DNA of 64,000 nt from Luteibacter sp. Sphag1AF (GCF_014192715.1 NZ_JACHYH010000005.1:186001-250000); one strand, 5' to 3'; shown: positions 52,584-61,598, numbered from the stretch's first letter. Translations and numbers: made by a program. The notes: generated by a model not told the origin, from the letters alone.

Positions 52584-54149
52584 ATGCTGCCCCTTGCCGA
52601 ATCCTTCTCTGTCCATGACGTTGCATCCTTCCCCCTCGTATGGCTGTCGGCCGACCAGGTAACAGCCGGCTACGCTGCACAGTGGAAAGAGGAAATGGAT
52701 GCGTTGATCCAGTGCGGGCGGCCGTTCGTGGTGCTGCATGGTGCGGGCCATGGCGACGAGCAGCATGAGGACCGGAAGGAGCGCGGCATCTGGTTGAAGC
52801 GAAACAAGGACGCCCTCGCGCGTTGCTGCCCGGGCATCGTCAGTGTCGAGCCCGATCCGATCAAACGCCAGGCAGCCAAAGCCATGGCCATCATGGCAGT
52901 CAAGGCATTTGGCATTCCGGCCCATGTAACGGCGACGCGCGAAGAGGCTTGCGACATCGCAAAACAGCTGCTGCGAGAGGCGGGCGTATTGCGCGTGGCT
53001 ATCGTGGGCGCAGGACCAGGCGGCCTGTGTCTTGCGCAGGGTTTGCGCAAGCACGGCATGCTGTTTGATGTGTACGAACGCGATGCTGCACCGGACAGCC
53101 GTACACAGGGCTACCGCATCCGTATTGACCACACTGGCCAGGAAGCGCTGCGAGCATGCCAGTCAGAGGCCGACCATGACCTGTTTCAGCGCACATGCGC
53201 GCTGCCGGTGGCGGGCACCCGCGTGCTGGATACGCAAGGGAACGATGTCACCGACCGCTGGGTGGACGCATGGCGGAAGGAGCCGGCCGATGCCGACGAC
53301 GCAGATCGCAGCGCGCATCGACAGACCATGCGCGAGGTGCTGATGCGTGGCATCGACGATCACATGCATTTTGCGAAGGCATTCGCGCGCTACGAGGAAC
53401 ACGCCGAAGGCGTGACCGTGCACTTCACCGACGGCACCCACGTTGACGTCGATGTGCTGGTGGGTGCCGACGGCGTGCAGTCCGCCGTACGTCGCCAGCG
53501 CCTTCCCGGCCATGATCCCGTGGACACCGATTCGGTCTGCATCTACGGCAAGACCTGGCCCGATGCGTACTCCGGCTGCCCTGCGACATTGAAAAACAGC
53601 ACTTCCATTGTTTTCGCCGATGGCATGTCGGTCATCCTGGATGCCATGCGCTTCGATGCGTCGGTTCGCGATAATGACCTGAGCCGCGTCGATGATTACC
53701 TTTACTGGGCCATCATCGGAACCCGCGAAGCGTTCGGCTTGCCCGAAGGCACCCCTGTGTCACTGCGCAAAGACCAGCTCGCCGCGCTAGTCCACGAAGC
53801 GACCGCGTCATGGGCGCCTTCCGTGCACGGCGTGTTTACCCACGGCGACAGCTCTACGCTGGCCATGGCCGCCATTCACAGCGCCGGCGGTGTTCCGGTC
53901 TGGGAAAGCAGCCGGGTTACCGTAATGGGAGATGCTGTCCACGTAATGAGCCCGGCGGGCGGCCTGGGGGCCAACACGGCGCTGCGCGATGCGCAGGTGT
54001 TGACCGAGTGTCTGGCCTTGGCAACACCATCGACCGTACCCGGCGCCACAGCCATGTACGAAGCAAGCATGCGTCGCTACGCCACGCACGCGCTGGAAGC
54101 CTCGGAAACCAGCTCACGCATGCTGTTCGGGCAGATCGCCGCGCGTTGA
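52584..54149 (+). CDS. flavin monooxygenase with extra N-terminal domain
   Basis: 521 residues starting at ATG 52584. Residues ~136-521 are a PHBH-type FAD monooxygenase: LRVAIVGAGPGGLCLAQGL, VDVLVGADGVQSAVR and VTVMGDAVHVMSPAGGLGAN. Residues 1-130 are an added alpha/beta domain (PLVWLSADQVTAGYAAQW; RPFVVLHGAGHGDEQHEDRK; EEACDIAKQLL) that I believe also occurs as a separate small protein, but cannot name. The linker is short and the reading frame clean, so the fusion looks native. Divergent from an AraC gene. Confidence 0.82.
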   Translation: MLPLAESFSVHDVASFPLVWLSADQVTAGYAAQWKEEMDALIQCGRPFVVLHGAGHGDEQHEDRKERGIWLKRNKDALARCCPGIVSVEPDPIKRQAAKAMAIMAVKAFGIPAHVTATREEACDIAKQLLREAGVLRVAIVGAGPGGLCLAQGLRKHGMLFDVYERDAAPDSRTQGYRIRIDHTGQEALRACQSEADHDLFQRTCALPVAGTRVLDTQGNDVTDRWVDAWRKEPADADDADRSAHRQTMREVLMRGIDDHMHFAKAFARYEEHAEGVTVHFTDGTHVDVDVLVGADGVQSAVRRQRLPGHDPVDTDSVCIYGKTWPDAYSGCPATLKNSTSIVFADGMSVILDAMRFDASVRDNDLSRVDDYLYWAIIGTREAFGLPEGTPVSLRKDQLAALVHEATASWAPSVHGVFTHGDSSTLAMAAIHSAGGVPVWESSRVTVMGDAVHVMSPAGGLGANTALRDAQVLTECLALATPSTVPGATAMYEASMRRYATHALEASETSSRMLFGQIAAR

Positions 54150-54266
54150 TGTCGCCTGTTGGCCCCGCGGGATCGAACTGCGGGGCCGCCCTGTCACCGT
54201 GCGTTTTTGAAACGCATCCTGCGATACGAAAATACCGGCAATCATCCGAGGCCCAGAATTTGGGTC

Positions 54267-55499
54267 ATGGGTATTTATCATCATCTCAGACGGCGACTTG
54301 CTGGAGTCGCCCTCACCGCCTCCGTTCTCTGTGTTGCCGGCTGGGGGGCATACGGCAACAACGTCCGGGCCGCCGACTCCTTTTACTCTGGCCAAACCAT
54401 CAACCTGTCGGGCGTGCCAGGCACACTGATCCGCTATGAGTACCTGACTGGTGCTCCACTGGGTGCCACGGCATACCGGGTGCTGTACCGGTCCACGGGC
54501 ATACATGGTGAGCCCATTGCCGTCTCCGGCGTTGTAGTGATACCGCCAGATACCGCACCGGCAGGCGGGCGTCCCATCGTGGCCTGGGCGCATCCCACCA
54601 CGGGCGTGATCTCACGCTGCGCCCCCTCCGAAGCGCGCTTCGTCTTCCAGTCCATGATGGGGCTGCGCACCATGGTCCGGCATGGCTATATCGTGGCCGC
54701 CACGGATTATGCGGGCCTGGGGACGCAGGGGCCGCATCCATACCTGGTGGGAGCCAGCGAGGCACGCGCCGTGCTCGATGCGGTGCGTGCGGCAAGGCAG
54801 ATTCCGGATGCGGGGGCCGGTGACCGCTTTACCGTGTGGGGACACTCGCAAGGTGGCCAGGCGGCGCTGTTCACCGGCATGCTTGCTTCGTCCTATGCAC
54901 CTGAACTGCACTTGCTGGGTGTGGCCGTTGCAGCTCCGGCGACCGATCTGAAAGCGCTGCTGCGCGACGATGCCGACACCGATGGGGGTCGCAATGTAAC
55001 CGCCATGACGCTCTGGTCCTGGCAGCGCGTTTACGGCGCGCCGATGGATCGCCTGGTGGCGACGTCAGCCCGGCCTGCGGTCGACGCGCTATCCAACGAG
55101 TGCATCGAGTCGCCCATCGACATGGTCGAACGGCACTACTCCCAGCGCCCTCTGCAAACACAGTTCCTCAGCGCCCCGGACATCACGACCATCGAGCCGT
55201 GGAAGTCGCTGCTGGAAGCCAACATCGCAGGGGCCCTCCCCTCCGCCATCCCCGTATTCATCGCGCAAGGCACCGCCGACCGGCTGGTGCTTCCGCGCGT
55301 GACGCGCGCTTATGCGCTGAAGCTATGTGACGCAGGCAGCCCCGTTCAGTACGTGGATCTCCCGGGCGTGGGTCACGGCTTGGCGGCCAGCTACAGCGCG
55401 CTGCAAGCGGTGCAATGGATGACCGACCGCTTCAACAACCAGAAGCCACCCGACACCTGCCCCACCCTTTCCACCTCTCAACAAGGCACATCACCATGA
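54267..55499 (+). CDS. secretory lipase / esterase (LIP family)
   Basis: 410 residues; signal or anchor at LAGVALTASVLCVAGWGAY. Family marks are AYRVLYRSTGIHGEPIAVSG near the start, WAHPTTGV, the nucleophile GHSQG (Ser 194), and the acid/base region IAQGTADRLVLP … GVGHGLAA. Secretory lipases hydrolyse triglycerides or short esters. Its stop overlaps the start of the next gene (ATGA), indicating coupled translation. Confidence 0.87.
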   Translation: MGIYHHLRRRLAGVALTASVLCVAGWGAYGNNVRAADSFYSGQTINLSGVPGTLIRYEYLTGAPLGATAYRVLYRSTGIHGEPIAVSGVVVIPPDTAPAGGRPIVAWAHPTTGVISRCAPSEARFVFQSMMGLRTMVRHGYIVAATDYAGLGTQGPHPYLVGASEARAVLDAVRAARQIPDAGAGDRFTVWGHSQGGQAALFTGMLASSYAPELHLLGVAVAAPATDLKALLRDDADTDGGRNVTAMTLWSWQRVYGAPMDRLVATSARPAVDALSNECIESPIDMVERHYSQRPLQTQFLSAPDITTIEPWKSLLEANIAGALPSAIPVFIAQGTADRLVLPRVTRAYALKLCDAGSPVQYVDLPGVGHGLAASYSALQAVQWMTDRFNNQKPPDTCPTLSTSQQGTSP

Positions 55500-55777
55500 A
55501 GAAAACACTGTTCACTGGCATCATCCTCGTGGCCACCAGCACCTTCGGCTGCGCCACCATGGCCCAGCAGCCGCCGCGCGTCGACATCGGTTCGCGCCAC
55601 GGCAATCTGCGCGATGCGCAGCAGCACATCGTGCAGGCATGGCAGCTGATCAGCACGGCGCAGTACGACAACGATTCGCGGCTCGGCGGCCACGCGGCCC
55701 GCGCGAAGGAATTGCTCAACGAAGCCAACGAAGAACTTCGCCTGGCGGCCGACGTTGCCAACGAGCACGAGCGCTGA
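55496..55777 (+). CDS. small exported helical protein
   Basis: 93 residues with a signal peptide (TLFTGIILVATSTFGCATMA). A Cys stands near the cleavage site but the lipobox is imperfect. The mature part is helical (LRDAQQHIVQAWQLISTAQY; ARAKELLNEANEELRLAA). Translationally coupled to the lipase, so it may be a lipase partner. A strong terminator follows. Confidence 0.72.
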   Translation: MKKTLFTGIILVATSTFGCATMAQQPPRVDIGSRHGNLRDAQQHIVQAWQLISTAQYDNDSRLGGHAARAKELLNEANEELRLAADVANEHER

Positions 55778-55790
55778 ACAACGCCCCAGA

Positions 55791-55831
55791 CGACAACACC
55801 CGGCCCAGAGTCCTCTGGCCGGGTGTTGTCG
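55791..55831 (+). terminator. strong hairpin terminator, repeated at 57314
   Basis: GACAACACCCGGCC (55792-55805) pairs perfectly with GGCCGGGTGTTGTC (55817-55830) around an 11-base loop. The same loop sequence and near-identical stem recur at 57314-57356. Confidence 0.8.
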
Positions 55832-55883
55832 TTGTGCGGAACGACCGTGCTTCGCACGATCAACGCGACGCTGTCACCTTCCC

Positions 55884-56181
55884 GGCGAACTCCCGACCGG
55901 ATGTCCTGATCGGCGACCGTGCCTACGATAGCGAGGATCTGGATGACGGTCTACGCGGCAAGGTCATCAAGTTGATGTCGCCGCATCGCAAGAACCGGAA
56001 GAAGCCCAAGGCACAAGACGGCCGGTAGCTTCGCCGATACAAACAACGCTGGATCGTGGAGCGGTTCTTCGCATGGATCAAGCACAAGCTCCGATTGCTG
56101 AACCGCTGGGAGTTTCAACCTGAGAATTTCCTCGGTTTTGTGCAGGTTTCTGCGGCTATTCTGCTGCTAAGGCAATTCTGA
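55884..56181 (+). pseudogene. 3' fragment of an IS5-family transposase
   Basis: Plus-strand frame: PDVLIGDRAYDSEDL (second catalytic Asp region), MSPHRKNRKKPKAQDGR, a TAG at 56026, then RRYKQRWIVERFFAWIKHKL (the Y-[2]-R-[3]-E-[6]-K signature), RLLNRW and ENFLGFVQ, ending at TGA 56179. The 5' half is gone and one internal stop is present. TGAGATAGGTTCC at 56179-56191 may be the right inverted repeat. 56192-56290 holds no other gene. Confidence 0.85.
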
Positions 56182-56290
56182 GATAGGTTCCAGGCACCTT
56201 CATGCACAACGCGTCACACAATGCTGCGCGCCATACAGTAGCGTATGCAAAAGCATGCGCGTACAGTCGTAGGGATTACAGATCGATCGG

Positions 56291-57187
56291 ATGGACACGA
56301 TGTCTGCTATGGCGCGGATGGCCAACTACAAATTCGACCAGGTGGAGACCTTGGTCTTTGCTGGCGGCGGCAATCGTTGCTGGTGGCAGGCGGGACTTCT
56401 AACCCAGCTGTTCGACTCGGGCTTCGAACGCCCGCAAAGATTCGTCGGAACCAGTGGTGGCGCGGCGGTAGCCGCATCGCTTTTGACGCATGGCGCGCAA
56501 CATGCGCTGGACACATGCATTGCGGCATATGCCGCCAACCCGAGCATCTTCGACTTTTCTCGGCGGCCCGAACTACGATTTGCGCACACGACGATCTATC
56601 CCGCGTGGATTGCGTCTTTCCTCAACGCTGAATCGTTCTCCAGGTTCCGCGCATCCACGACAACCCTTACGGTTGCGGTGACACGGCCAACAAAACTGCT
56701 TGGCGTCGGTGGCAGCGTCCTCGCGGGAACGCTCGCATACCTTGTCGAAAAGTACTGCTCCAAGAGCCTGCACCCAAAGCTGCCCAAGCGGCTGGGGCTC
56801 CGTCAGGATTTCCTCACGATTTGCGCTGACACATCAATGGACGCTGCCCAGACGTTGCTAGTGGCGTCTGCTACGGCACCGCCAATCATGCCGGCGCGGC
56901 GGGTCAATGGAGATTTCGCCTTAGACGGTGGTTTCGTAGACAACGTGCCCGTGGAAGAGCAAACGCTTGAGCAGCGTCGCAGAACGTTAGTGCTATTGAC
57001 GCGCCATTATCCGGGTTTGCCAACGTTATTCACCTTGGACGACAGAACGTACTTGCAGCCGAGCGCGAAGGTGCCCGTTTCGACGTGGGACTGCACGGCT
57101 AAAACAGATGTGACACGCGCATTCGAGATGGGGCGGCGGGATGCCTTGAGCTCCATGCAGTCTGGGTTATTGACCCAAACGGTTTAA
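56291..57187 (+). CDS. patatin-like phospholipase
   Basis: 298 residues: oxyanion hole VFAGGGNRCWW, nucleophile elbow GTSGG (Ser 55) and catalytic DGGFVDNVP (Asp 212). No signal peptide, so it acts in the cytoplasm or is delivered by a secretion system. Lower GC than its neighbours and wedged between an IS5 fragment and a duplicated gene end, so probably acquired. Three in-frame ATGs lie at the start; the first is used here. Confidence 0.88.
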   Translation: MDTMSAMARMANYKFDQVETLVFAGGGNRCWWQAGLLTQLFDSGFERPQRFVGTSGGAAVAASLLTHGAQHALDTCIAAYAANPSIFDFSRRPELRFAHTTIYPAWIASFLNAESFSRFRASTTTLTVAVTRPTKLLGVGGSVLAGTLAYLVEKYCSKSLHPKLPKRLGLRQDFLTICADTSMDAAQTLLVASATAPPIMPARRVNGDFALDGGFVDNVPVEEQTLEQRRRTLVLLTRHYPGLPTLFTLDDRTYLQPSAKVPVSTWDCTAKTDVTRAFEMGRRDALSSMQSGLLTQTV

Positions 57188-57189
57188 GC

Positions 57190-57356
57190 GCAGCGGAAAC
57201 CAGCTCACGCATTCTCTTCGGACAGATGGCCACCCCCTGATGTCGCCTGTTGGCCGGGCGGGCTCAAGCCCCGGGTACGCCCTGACACCGTGCGTTTTTG
57301 AAATGCATTCCACACGAAAACACCCGACCCAGAGTCCTCTGGCCGGGTGTTTTCGT
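57190..57356 (+). repeat. second copy of the flavin-monooxygenase 3' end plus terminator
   Basis: Bases 57190-57240 encode ETSSRILFGQMATP and a stop. This matches the last residues of the gene ending at 54149 (ETSSRMLFGQIAAR). The following TGATGTCGCCTGTTGGCC and CACCGTGCGTTTTTGAAA also match bases after 54149. The block ends in a hairpin (57314-57329 with 57341-57356) that matches the terminator at 55791. It is either the stump of a deleted paralogue or a partial duplication. Confidence 0.7.
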
Positions 57357-57374
57357 CTGTGCGGAACCACCATG

Positions 57375-57560
57375 CTTGCGGACGGGGTGAGGCTCCATTC
57401 GGCAGAGGCCACAACCAGCGCCGTCAGATGGCCCGGCGACTTGTCCCTTTCATATGCCGCAAGCGCCTGCTCGAACGCGGGCTTTCGTCATCTGCACGTA
57501 CTGCGCGTGCCACTCGCTGTCCGGCGCGGTGTCCAGCAACCGGGCTTTGTCTGCAAAAAA
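57375..57560 (-). pseudogene. fragment of an unrecognised gene
   Basis: Directly past the stop of the membrane gene, the same frame reads DKARLLDTAPDSEWHAQYVQ and MTK. After a one-base shift near 57483 it reads PAFEQALAAYERDKSPGHLT and ALVVASAEWSLTP. The residue pattern is protein-like and helical, but has no recognisable family and no start. Probably the decayed 3' end of a lost gene. Confidence 0.45.
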
Positions 57561-58112
57561 TCAGTTCGGGTCGGCCGCATTGCGCAAGCTGCGCGGATAC
57601 CACAACGTGAAGCGGTAGGCACCGTAGAGCGAGCCGATGATGATGAAGGCTATCGTGCGTGTGGGCACCAGGTTATGGAGCATCGCCACGTCCGCAGCGA
57701 TGATTGCGGCAAACGCGGCAGCCCAGGCCAGCGAAATGATTCGGTTAGTGCGCAGGAACCGTGGTGACGACCAAAGCTCGGGCGCGACCTGTTCTTTCGC
57801 ATAGTCGATGGTGAAGGGCCTTCCCATCGCGATGGTGATGAGTATCAGCAGCAACAAGCCGCTGTCCACGCAGGTGCGCACCATCGCAATGGACATTGTG
57901 GCGCCGGATATCCAGACAATGATGGCCAGCGCACCGAACAGCACGAACGTGCCTGCATCCAGCAGTTTCAGTCGATGGCTGGCTCCGGACAGATCGCGAA
58001 TCAGGAAGCATGCCGCCGTCAGCGAGCCGCCGATCAGGCCAAGTGTGGAATAGCCAAGCGTACTGGCTATGGCGAAGACGATGAAAGGAAGGAAAGCGAG
58101 AAGAATTTTCAT
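57561..58112 (-). CDS. integral membrane protein, septation-inhibitor-like
   Basis: 183 residues, about six membrane helices (LLAFLPFIVFAIASTLGYST; AGTFVLFGALAIIVWISGAT). Begins at ATG 58112. General look of the intracellular septation protein A / YciC-like small membrane families, but not clearly assignable. Divergently placed next to an AraC gene in the same direction (41 bp). Confidence 0.6.
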   Translation of the reverse strand: MKILLAFLPFIVFAIASTLGYSTLGLIGGSLTAACFLIRDLSGASHRLKLLDAGTFVLFGALAIIVWISGATMSIAMVRTCVDSGLLLLILITIAMGRPFTIDYAKEQVAPELWSSPRFLRTNRIISLAWAAAFAAIIAADVAMLHNLVPTRTIAFIIIGSLYGAYRFTLWYPRSLRNAADPN

Positions 58113-58153
58113 GGGAGGACTCTGCGTATCAGATATAGAAGTCGTTGGGCGTG

Positions 58154-59059
58154 TCAGGCCACGTGTACCGCAACACTTATGCGCCACTCGCGCGGCGTCA
58201 TGCCCGCGTAGCGTTTGAACACGGTGCAGAAGTGCGCCTGCGTGCCGAATCCTGTCGCCAGGGCAATCTGGCAAAGCGTCCACGACGTATGGCGCATCAA
58301 TTCCATTGCCCGCGCCACCCGCTCTTCCAGCAGGTAATGATGCGGACGCTTGCCGGTGGCAGCGCGAAACTGCGCGGCGAAATGCATCGGCGAGATGCCT
58401 GCGGCGTGCGCCATGTTTTCCAGCGTGACTGGTTCAGCCAGATGCTCGCGCACATAGCGGATCACGTGCGCCATCCGGTAAGAGGCCAGAGCCTGAGGAT
58501 GCCGGGCCGGTGCCCTGCGGATGCGGTCGTCTGCACCGGCAACGATCAGCCGCTCCACAATCGCCTGAACCAGCGGTCTGGCAAACGCACTTTGAATGTC
58601 TTCGTGCGCCGACTGCATCAGCAGTTTCACCAGTTGCTGAAGCATCGCATCGCCATGCCTGCACGGCTTCTTGCGCGAGAGGATGGCAAGCATGCGGTCG
58701 CTGATGCGCCCCTGCCAGTAACTTGTGGGCACCGTGAGAATCAGCTCTTCGCCGTCGTTGACCCATTCGGTGCGAACCACATCGTTGGGCGCACTGGCGA
58801 AGACGAATCCGGCGGCGGCCTCGCCGCAATGCCTCCAGTCCGTGTCTGCTTTCAGTGCGATGCGGCACCGTCCAAATGGAAAGCGCAGCACCACCGCATC
58901 GCTGGGGGTGAGAACCGGGGCGCCAAGGTCGCCCGCGCGCCGCATGGACACTGTCGCGGTGAGGCGCGTCCGAAGCATCGTGAGGTCGGCGGCCTCCGCC
59001 CATCCGGGATGGGTGGAGGCCACAGGCACCGGCCGGGCCGGCGCAGGAACACTGAGCAT
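58154..59059 (-). CDS. AraC-family regulator
   Basis: 301 residues; N-terminal cupin-type AraC_binding_2-like domain (SDAVVLRFPFGRCRIALK) and C-terminal HTH pair (LENMAHAAGISPMHFAAQFR; LATGFGTQAHFCTVFKRYAG). 41 bp ahead of the membrane-protein gene in the same direction, hence likely cotranscribed. Confidence 0.87.
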   Translation of the reverse strand: MLSVPAPARPVPVASTHPGWAEAADLTMLRTRLTATVSMRRAGDLGAPVLTPSDAVVLRFPFGRCRIALKADTDWRHCGEAAAGFVFASAPNDVVRTEWVNDGEELILTVPTSYWQGRISDRMLAILSRKKPCRHGDAMLQQLVKLLMQSAHEDIQSAFARPLVQAIVERLIVAGADDRIRRAPARHPQALASYRMAHVIRYVREHLAEPVTLENMAHAAGISPMHFAAQFRAATGKRPHHYLLEERVARAMELMRHTSWTLCQIALATGFGTQAHFCTVFKRYAGMTPREWRISVAVHVA

Positions 59060-59147
59060 GTCGTTACTCCCCCGGCATGCAGGCAGCCGGACAGGATGGT
59101 CGTTATGAGTTCCGGCTGAAAACGACCCTGCGTCGATGTTCGCCTAT

Positions 59148-59219
59148 ATCTTTACGCTGTAAAGATACATTGGGCCGACCACAGGTCCCTGTCAATAGGT
59201 ATTTTTACGGTGGTAAGAT
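59148..59219. promoter_or_regulatory. two operator copies upstream of a tetR gene
   Basis: ATCTTTACGCTGTAAAGAT (59148-59166) and ATTTTTACGGTGGTAAGAT (59201-59219) are two copies of an ATNTTTAC-N3-GTAARGAT-type palindrome, about 53 bp apart centre to centre. The second ends six bases before the tetR start codon. They are the natural autoregulatory sites. Confidence 0.78.
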
Positions 59220-59225
59220 GAATTC

Positions 59226-59834
59226 ATGAAGACCACCCCGTACCACCATGGCGCCCTGAAGGAAGCGCTGATCGCCGCCGCCGAGGCCATCCTGCGACGC
59301 GACGGCCTGAACGCGCTCACGCTGCGGGCGGCGGCACGCGAAGCGGGCGTCTCGCACGCCGCCCCGTCCCATCACTTTGGCGACCTCACGGGCCTGCTGA
59401 CCGAGCTTGCTGCCAGCGGCTTCCAGCGATTTGGAGACCAGCTGCGCACTGCCAGGGCCGCAGCAGACAGCAAACGCTGGGACGGCGCGCGGGCCTATAT
59501 GGCCTTTGCGCAGGAAAACCCGGCCTTGTTCCAGCTGATGTTCCGCTCCGACCGCCTGGATGGCAGCAACCCGATTTTCAGGGAGGCGCGCGTGAAAGCA
59601 CTGAGCGTCCTGGCCGATGTGCATCAGGCCCCCGTCATGCAGCCGAGCCTTGAACAGCTTGGCGCCATGCTGAGCGGCTGGTCTCTGATTCACGGCTACA
59701 CCCTGCTGCTTCTGGATGGACGGCTGACACCCGTGCTTGGCATCGCGCCGGAAGGCACCACGCCGGAAAACCTGCTGGAAGCCGTGCTGTCCGCCGCCGA
59801 CAAGCGCCGGATCGCCCCGCCCGACGGCGCCTGA
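59226..59834 (+). CDS. TetR-family regulator
   Basis: 202 residues with HTH (LTLRAAAREAGVSHAAPSHH, FGDLTGLL) of the TetR_C_33/WHG-like group (LFQLMFRSDR). It begins immediately after the second palindrome and is probably autoregulated. The adjacent AraC and DMT genes in the same direction may be its targets. Confidence 0.88.
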   Translation: MKTTPYHHGALKEALIAAAEAILRRDGLNALTLRAAAREAGVSHAAPSHHFGDLTGLLTELAASGFQRFGDQLRTARAAADSKRWDGARAYMAFAQENPALFQLMFRSDRLDGSNPIFREARVKALSVLADVHQAPVMQPSLEQLGAMLSGWSLIHGYTLLLLDGRLTPVLGIAPEGTTPENLLEAVLSAADKRRIAPPDGA

Positions 59835-59884
59835 GGATTCATGCGTACTGTCGTCAGCGCGCACTCACCGGCACAATAACGCCC

Positions 59885-60583
59885 ATGCATGTCCCGGCAT
59901 TTCATCTGCGCACGTATGGTCCGTCTACAGGACTGGACCGTCACGATCACGCGCAATGGGTGTTGCCGATCTGCGGCGAGCTTGAGTTCGAGCTGTCCGG
60001 CACAGTCGGGCGTCTTGGCGGCACGCATGGCGCTTTTGTCGCAGCAGACGAACGGCACGATCAGCTGGCGCTTGCAGACAATCAATGGCTGATCATCGAC
60101 TGCCCGGCTGGCCTGATGGATGACCAGACCCACGAAGCATTGTGCAGACAGCGCTGGCTGGCGCTGCCTGCACAGATCCGTAGACAGGTGAACGCCGTCC
60201 GCTCGACGCACGATGCTGCCGCCCTCTGGCCGATGCTGCTCGCGCACTTCGCTCCGGAAGCAAAACACGCCCGGCTGCATGCGCTGTGCGCGTCCATCAA
60301 TGCCGACCCCGGCGCGCCGTGGCCTGTGGAGAGGATGGCGCATGCGCTGGGCGCGAGCATCAGTCGAACGCACGCCCTGTTCCGCGCGTATTTTGATTGC
60401 TCGCCGCAGGCCTGGCTTTCGGCCACCCGACTGCGTCACGCGAGGCACGCCATGCAAACCACGCAGAGGCCGCTGGTCGATATTGCGCACTCGCTCGGTT
60501 ATTCGGAGCAAAGCGCGCTGACCCGCGCGTTCCGCCGTGAACACGGCGTGTCGCCAGCGGCATGGCGCCGGCTCAACCAGTAG
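59885..60583 (+). CDS. AraC-family regulator
   Basis: 232 residues: short cupin sensor (DRHDHAQWVLPICGELEFEL) and C-terminal HTH (MAHALGASISRTHALFRAYF; IAHSLGYSEQSALTRAFRRE). 67 bp upstream of the DMT transporter, which it likely controls. Confidence 0.88.
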   Translation: MHVPAFHLRTYGPSTGLDRHDHAQWVLPICGELEFELSGTVGRLGGTHGAFVAADERHDQLALADNQWLIIDCPAGLMDDQTHEALCRQRWLALPAQIRRQVNAVRSTHDAAALWPMLLAHFAPEAKHARLHALCASINADPGAPWPVERMAHALGASISRTHALFRAYFDCSPQAWLSATRLRHARHAMQTTQRPLVDIAHSLGYSEQSALTRAFRREHGVSPAAWRRLNQ

Positions 60584-60650
60584 GCTGGGTCAAGACCGGC
60601 GTCCCGGCTGCTCCTTATGCTGGCGGCAAGTCTTCTTTTCGTAAGTGATC

Positions 60651-61598
60651 ATGCGAACTTCGATTCTGTGGGGTGTGGCCAACGCCGCGGCCGCCGGTGC
60701 GCTGTGGGGCATCATCTTTCTGGCGCCTGCGGTCCTGCCCGACTTTTCACCGCTTGAACTCTCCGTGGGACGCTATCTGGCGTATGGCGTGCTGTCGGCC
60801 ATCATGCTTGCTTCCCGCTGGAAGTCGTTGCGGCCCCGGCTGGGCAGGCGTGAGTGGAGTGGACTGTTCGAGCTGAGCCTCACGGGCAACCTCGTTTATT
60901 TCGTGCTGCTGGCCTTTGCCGTGCAGACAGCGGGAGGCGCGGCCAGCTCGCTGATCGTGGGGTTGGTGCCCGTGGTCGTGACGCTTGTTGCGCTGCGCGA
61001 TCCGGCATCCATTCCATTGCGCCATCTGCTCCCTGCCCTTGCACTGAGTATTTCGGGCGTGACGCTCGTGGGCTGGCAGGCGCTCGCCAGCGAACAGGTC
61101 AGCACCACGTGGACGATGCGGTTGCTGGGGCTGCTTTGCGCCTTTGGTGCCCTGCTGTCGTGGTCGGCGTATTCCATCCGCAACAGTCGCTGGCTGGCGC
61201 GTCGCCCTGATATCAGCGGATACGAATGGTCGCTGCTTATCGGCGTGATGACCGGACTGGTGTCGCTGGTGCTCGTGCCTGTCTCCTACATGGCATCGAC
61301 CCAGACGCATCCAGCGGGGCGATGGATGGCGTTCGCCGCCGTATCTGCCGGCCTGGCCATCATGGCGTCCATTCTGGGCAATGCCTTCTGGAACAAGACC
61401 AGCCGTCTGCTGCCGATGTCGCTTGCCGGACAGATGATCGTCTTTGAAACGATCTTTGCGCTGATCTACACCTTCGTCTGGCAATTGCGCTGGCCAACCT
61501 TGATCGAAGGACTGGCTATCGTGTGCATGCTGGCCGGCGTGGTGTTGTGCGCCCGCGCGCACGATTCAGGGCGACACGGCGTAACGAGCGGAGATTGA
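60651..61598 (+). CDS. DMT/EamA-family transporter
   Basis: 315 residues, about ten membrane helices in two EamA halves (AAAAGALWGIIFLAPAVLPD; LGNAFWNKTSRLLPMSLAGQ). The start is ATG 60651; a GTG two codons upstream is possible. Members export amino acids or other small metabolites. Behind an AraC regulator. Confidence 0.88.
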   Translation: MRTSILWGVANAAAAGALWGIIFLAPAVLPDFSPLELSVGRYLAYGVLSAIMLASRWKSLRPRLGRREWSGLFELSLTGNLVYFVLLAFAVQTAGGAASSLIVGLVPVVVTLVALRDPASIPLRHLLPALALSISGVTLVGWQALASEQVSTTWTMRLLGLLCAFGALLSWSAYSIRNSRWLARRPDISGYEWSLLIGVMTGLVSLVLVPVSYMASTQTHPAGRWMAFAAVSAGLAIMASILGNAFWNKTSRLLPMSLAGQMIVFETIFALIYTFVWQLRWPTLIEGLAIVCMLAGVVLCARAHDSGRHGVTSGD

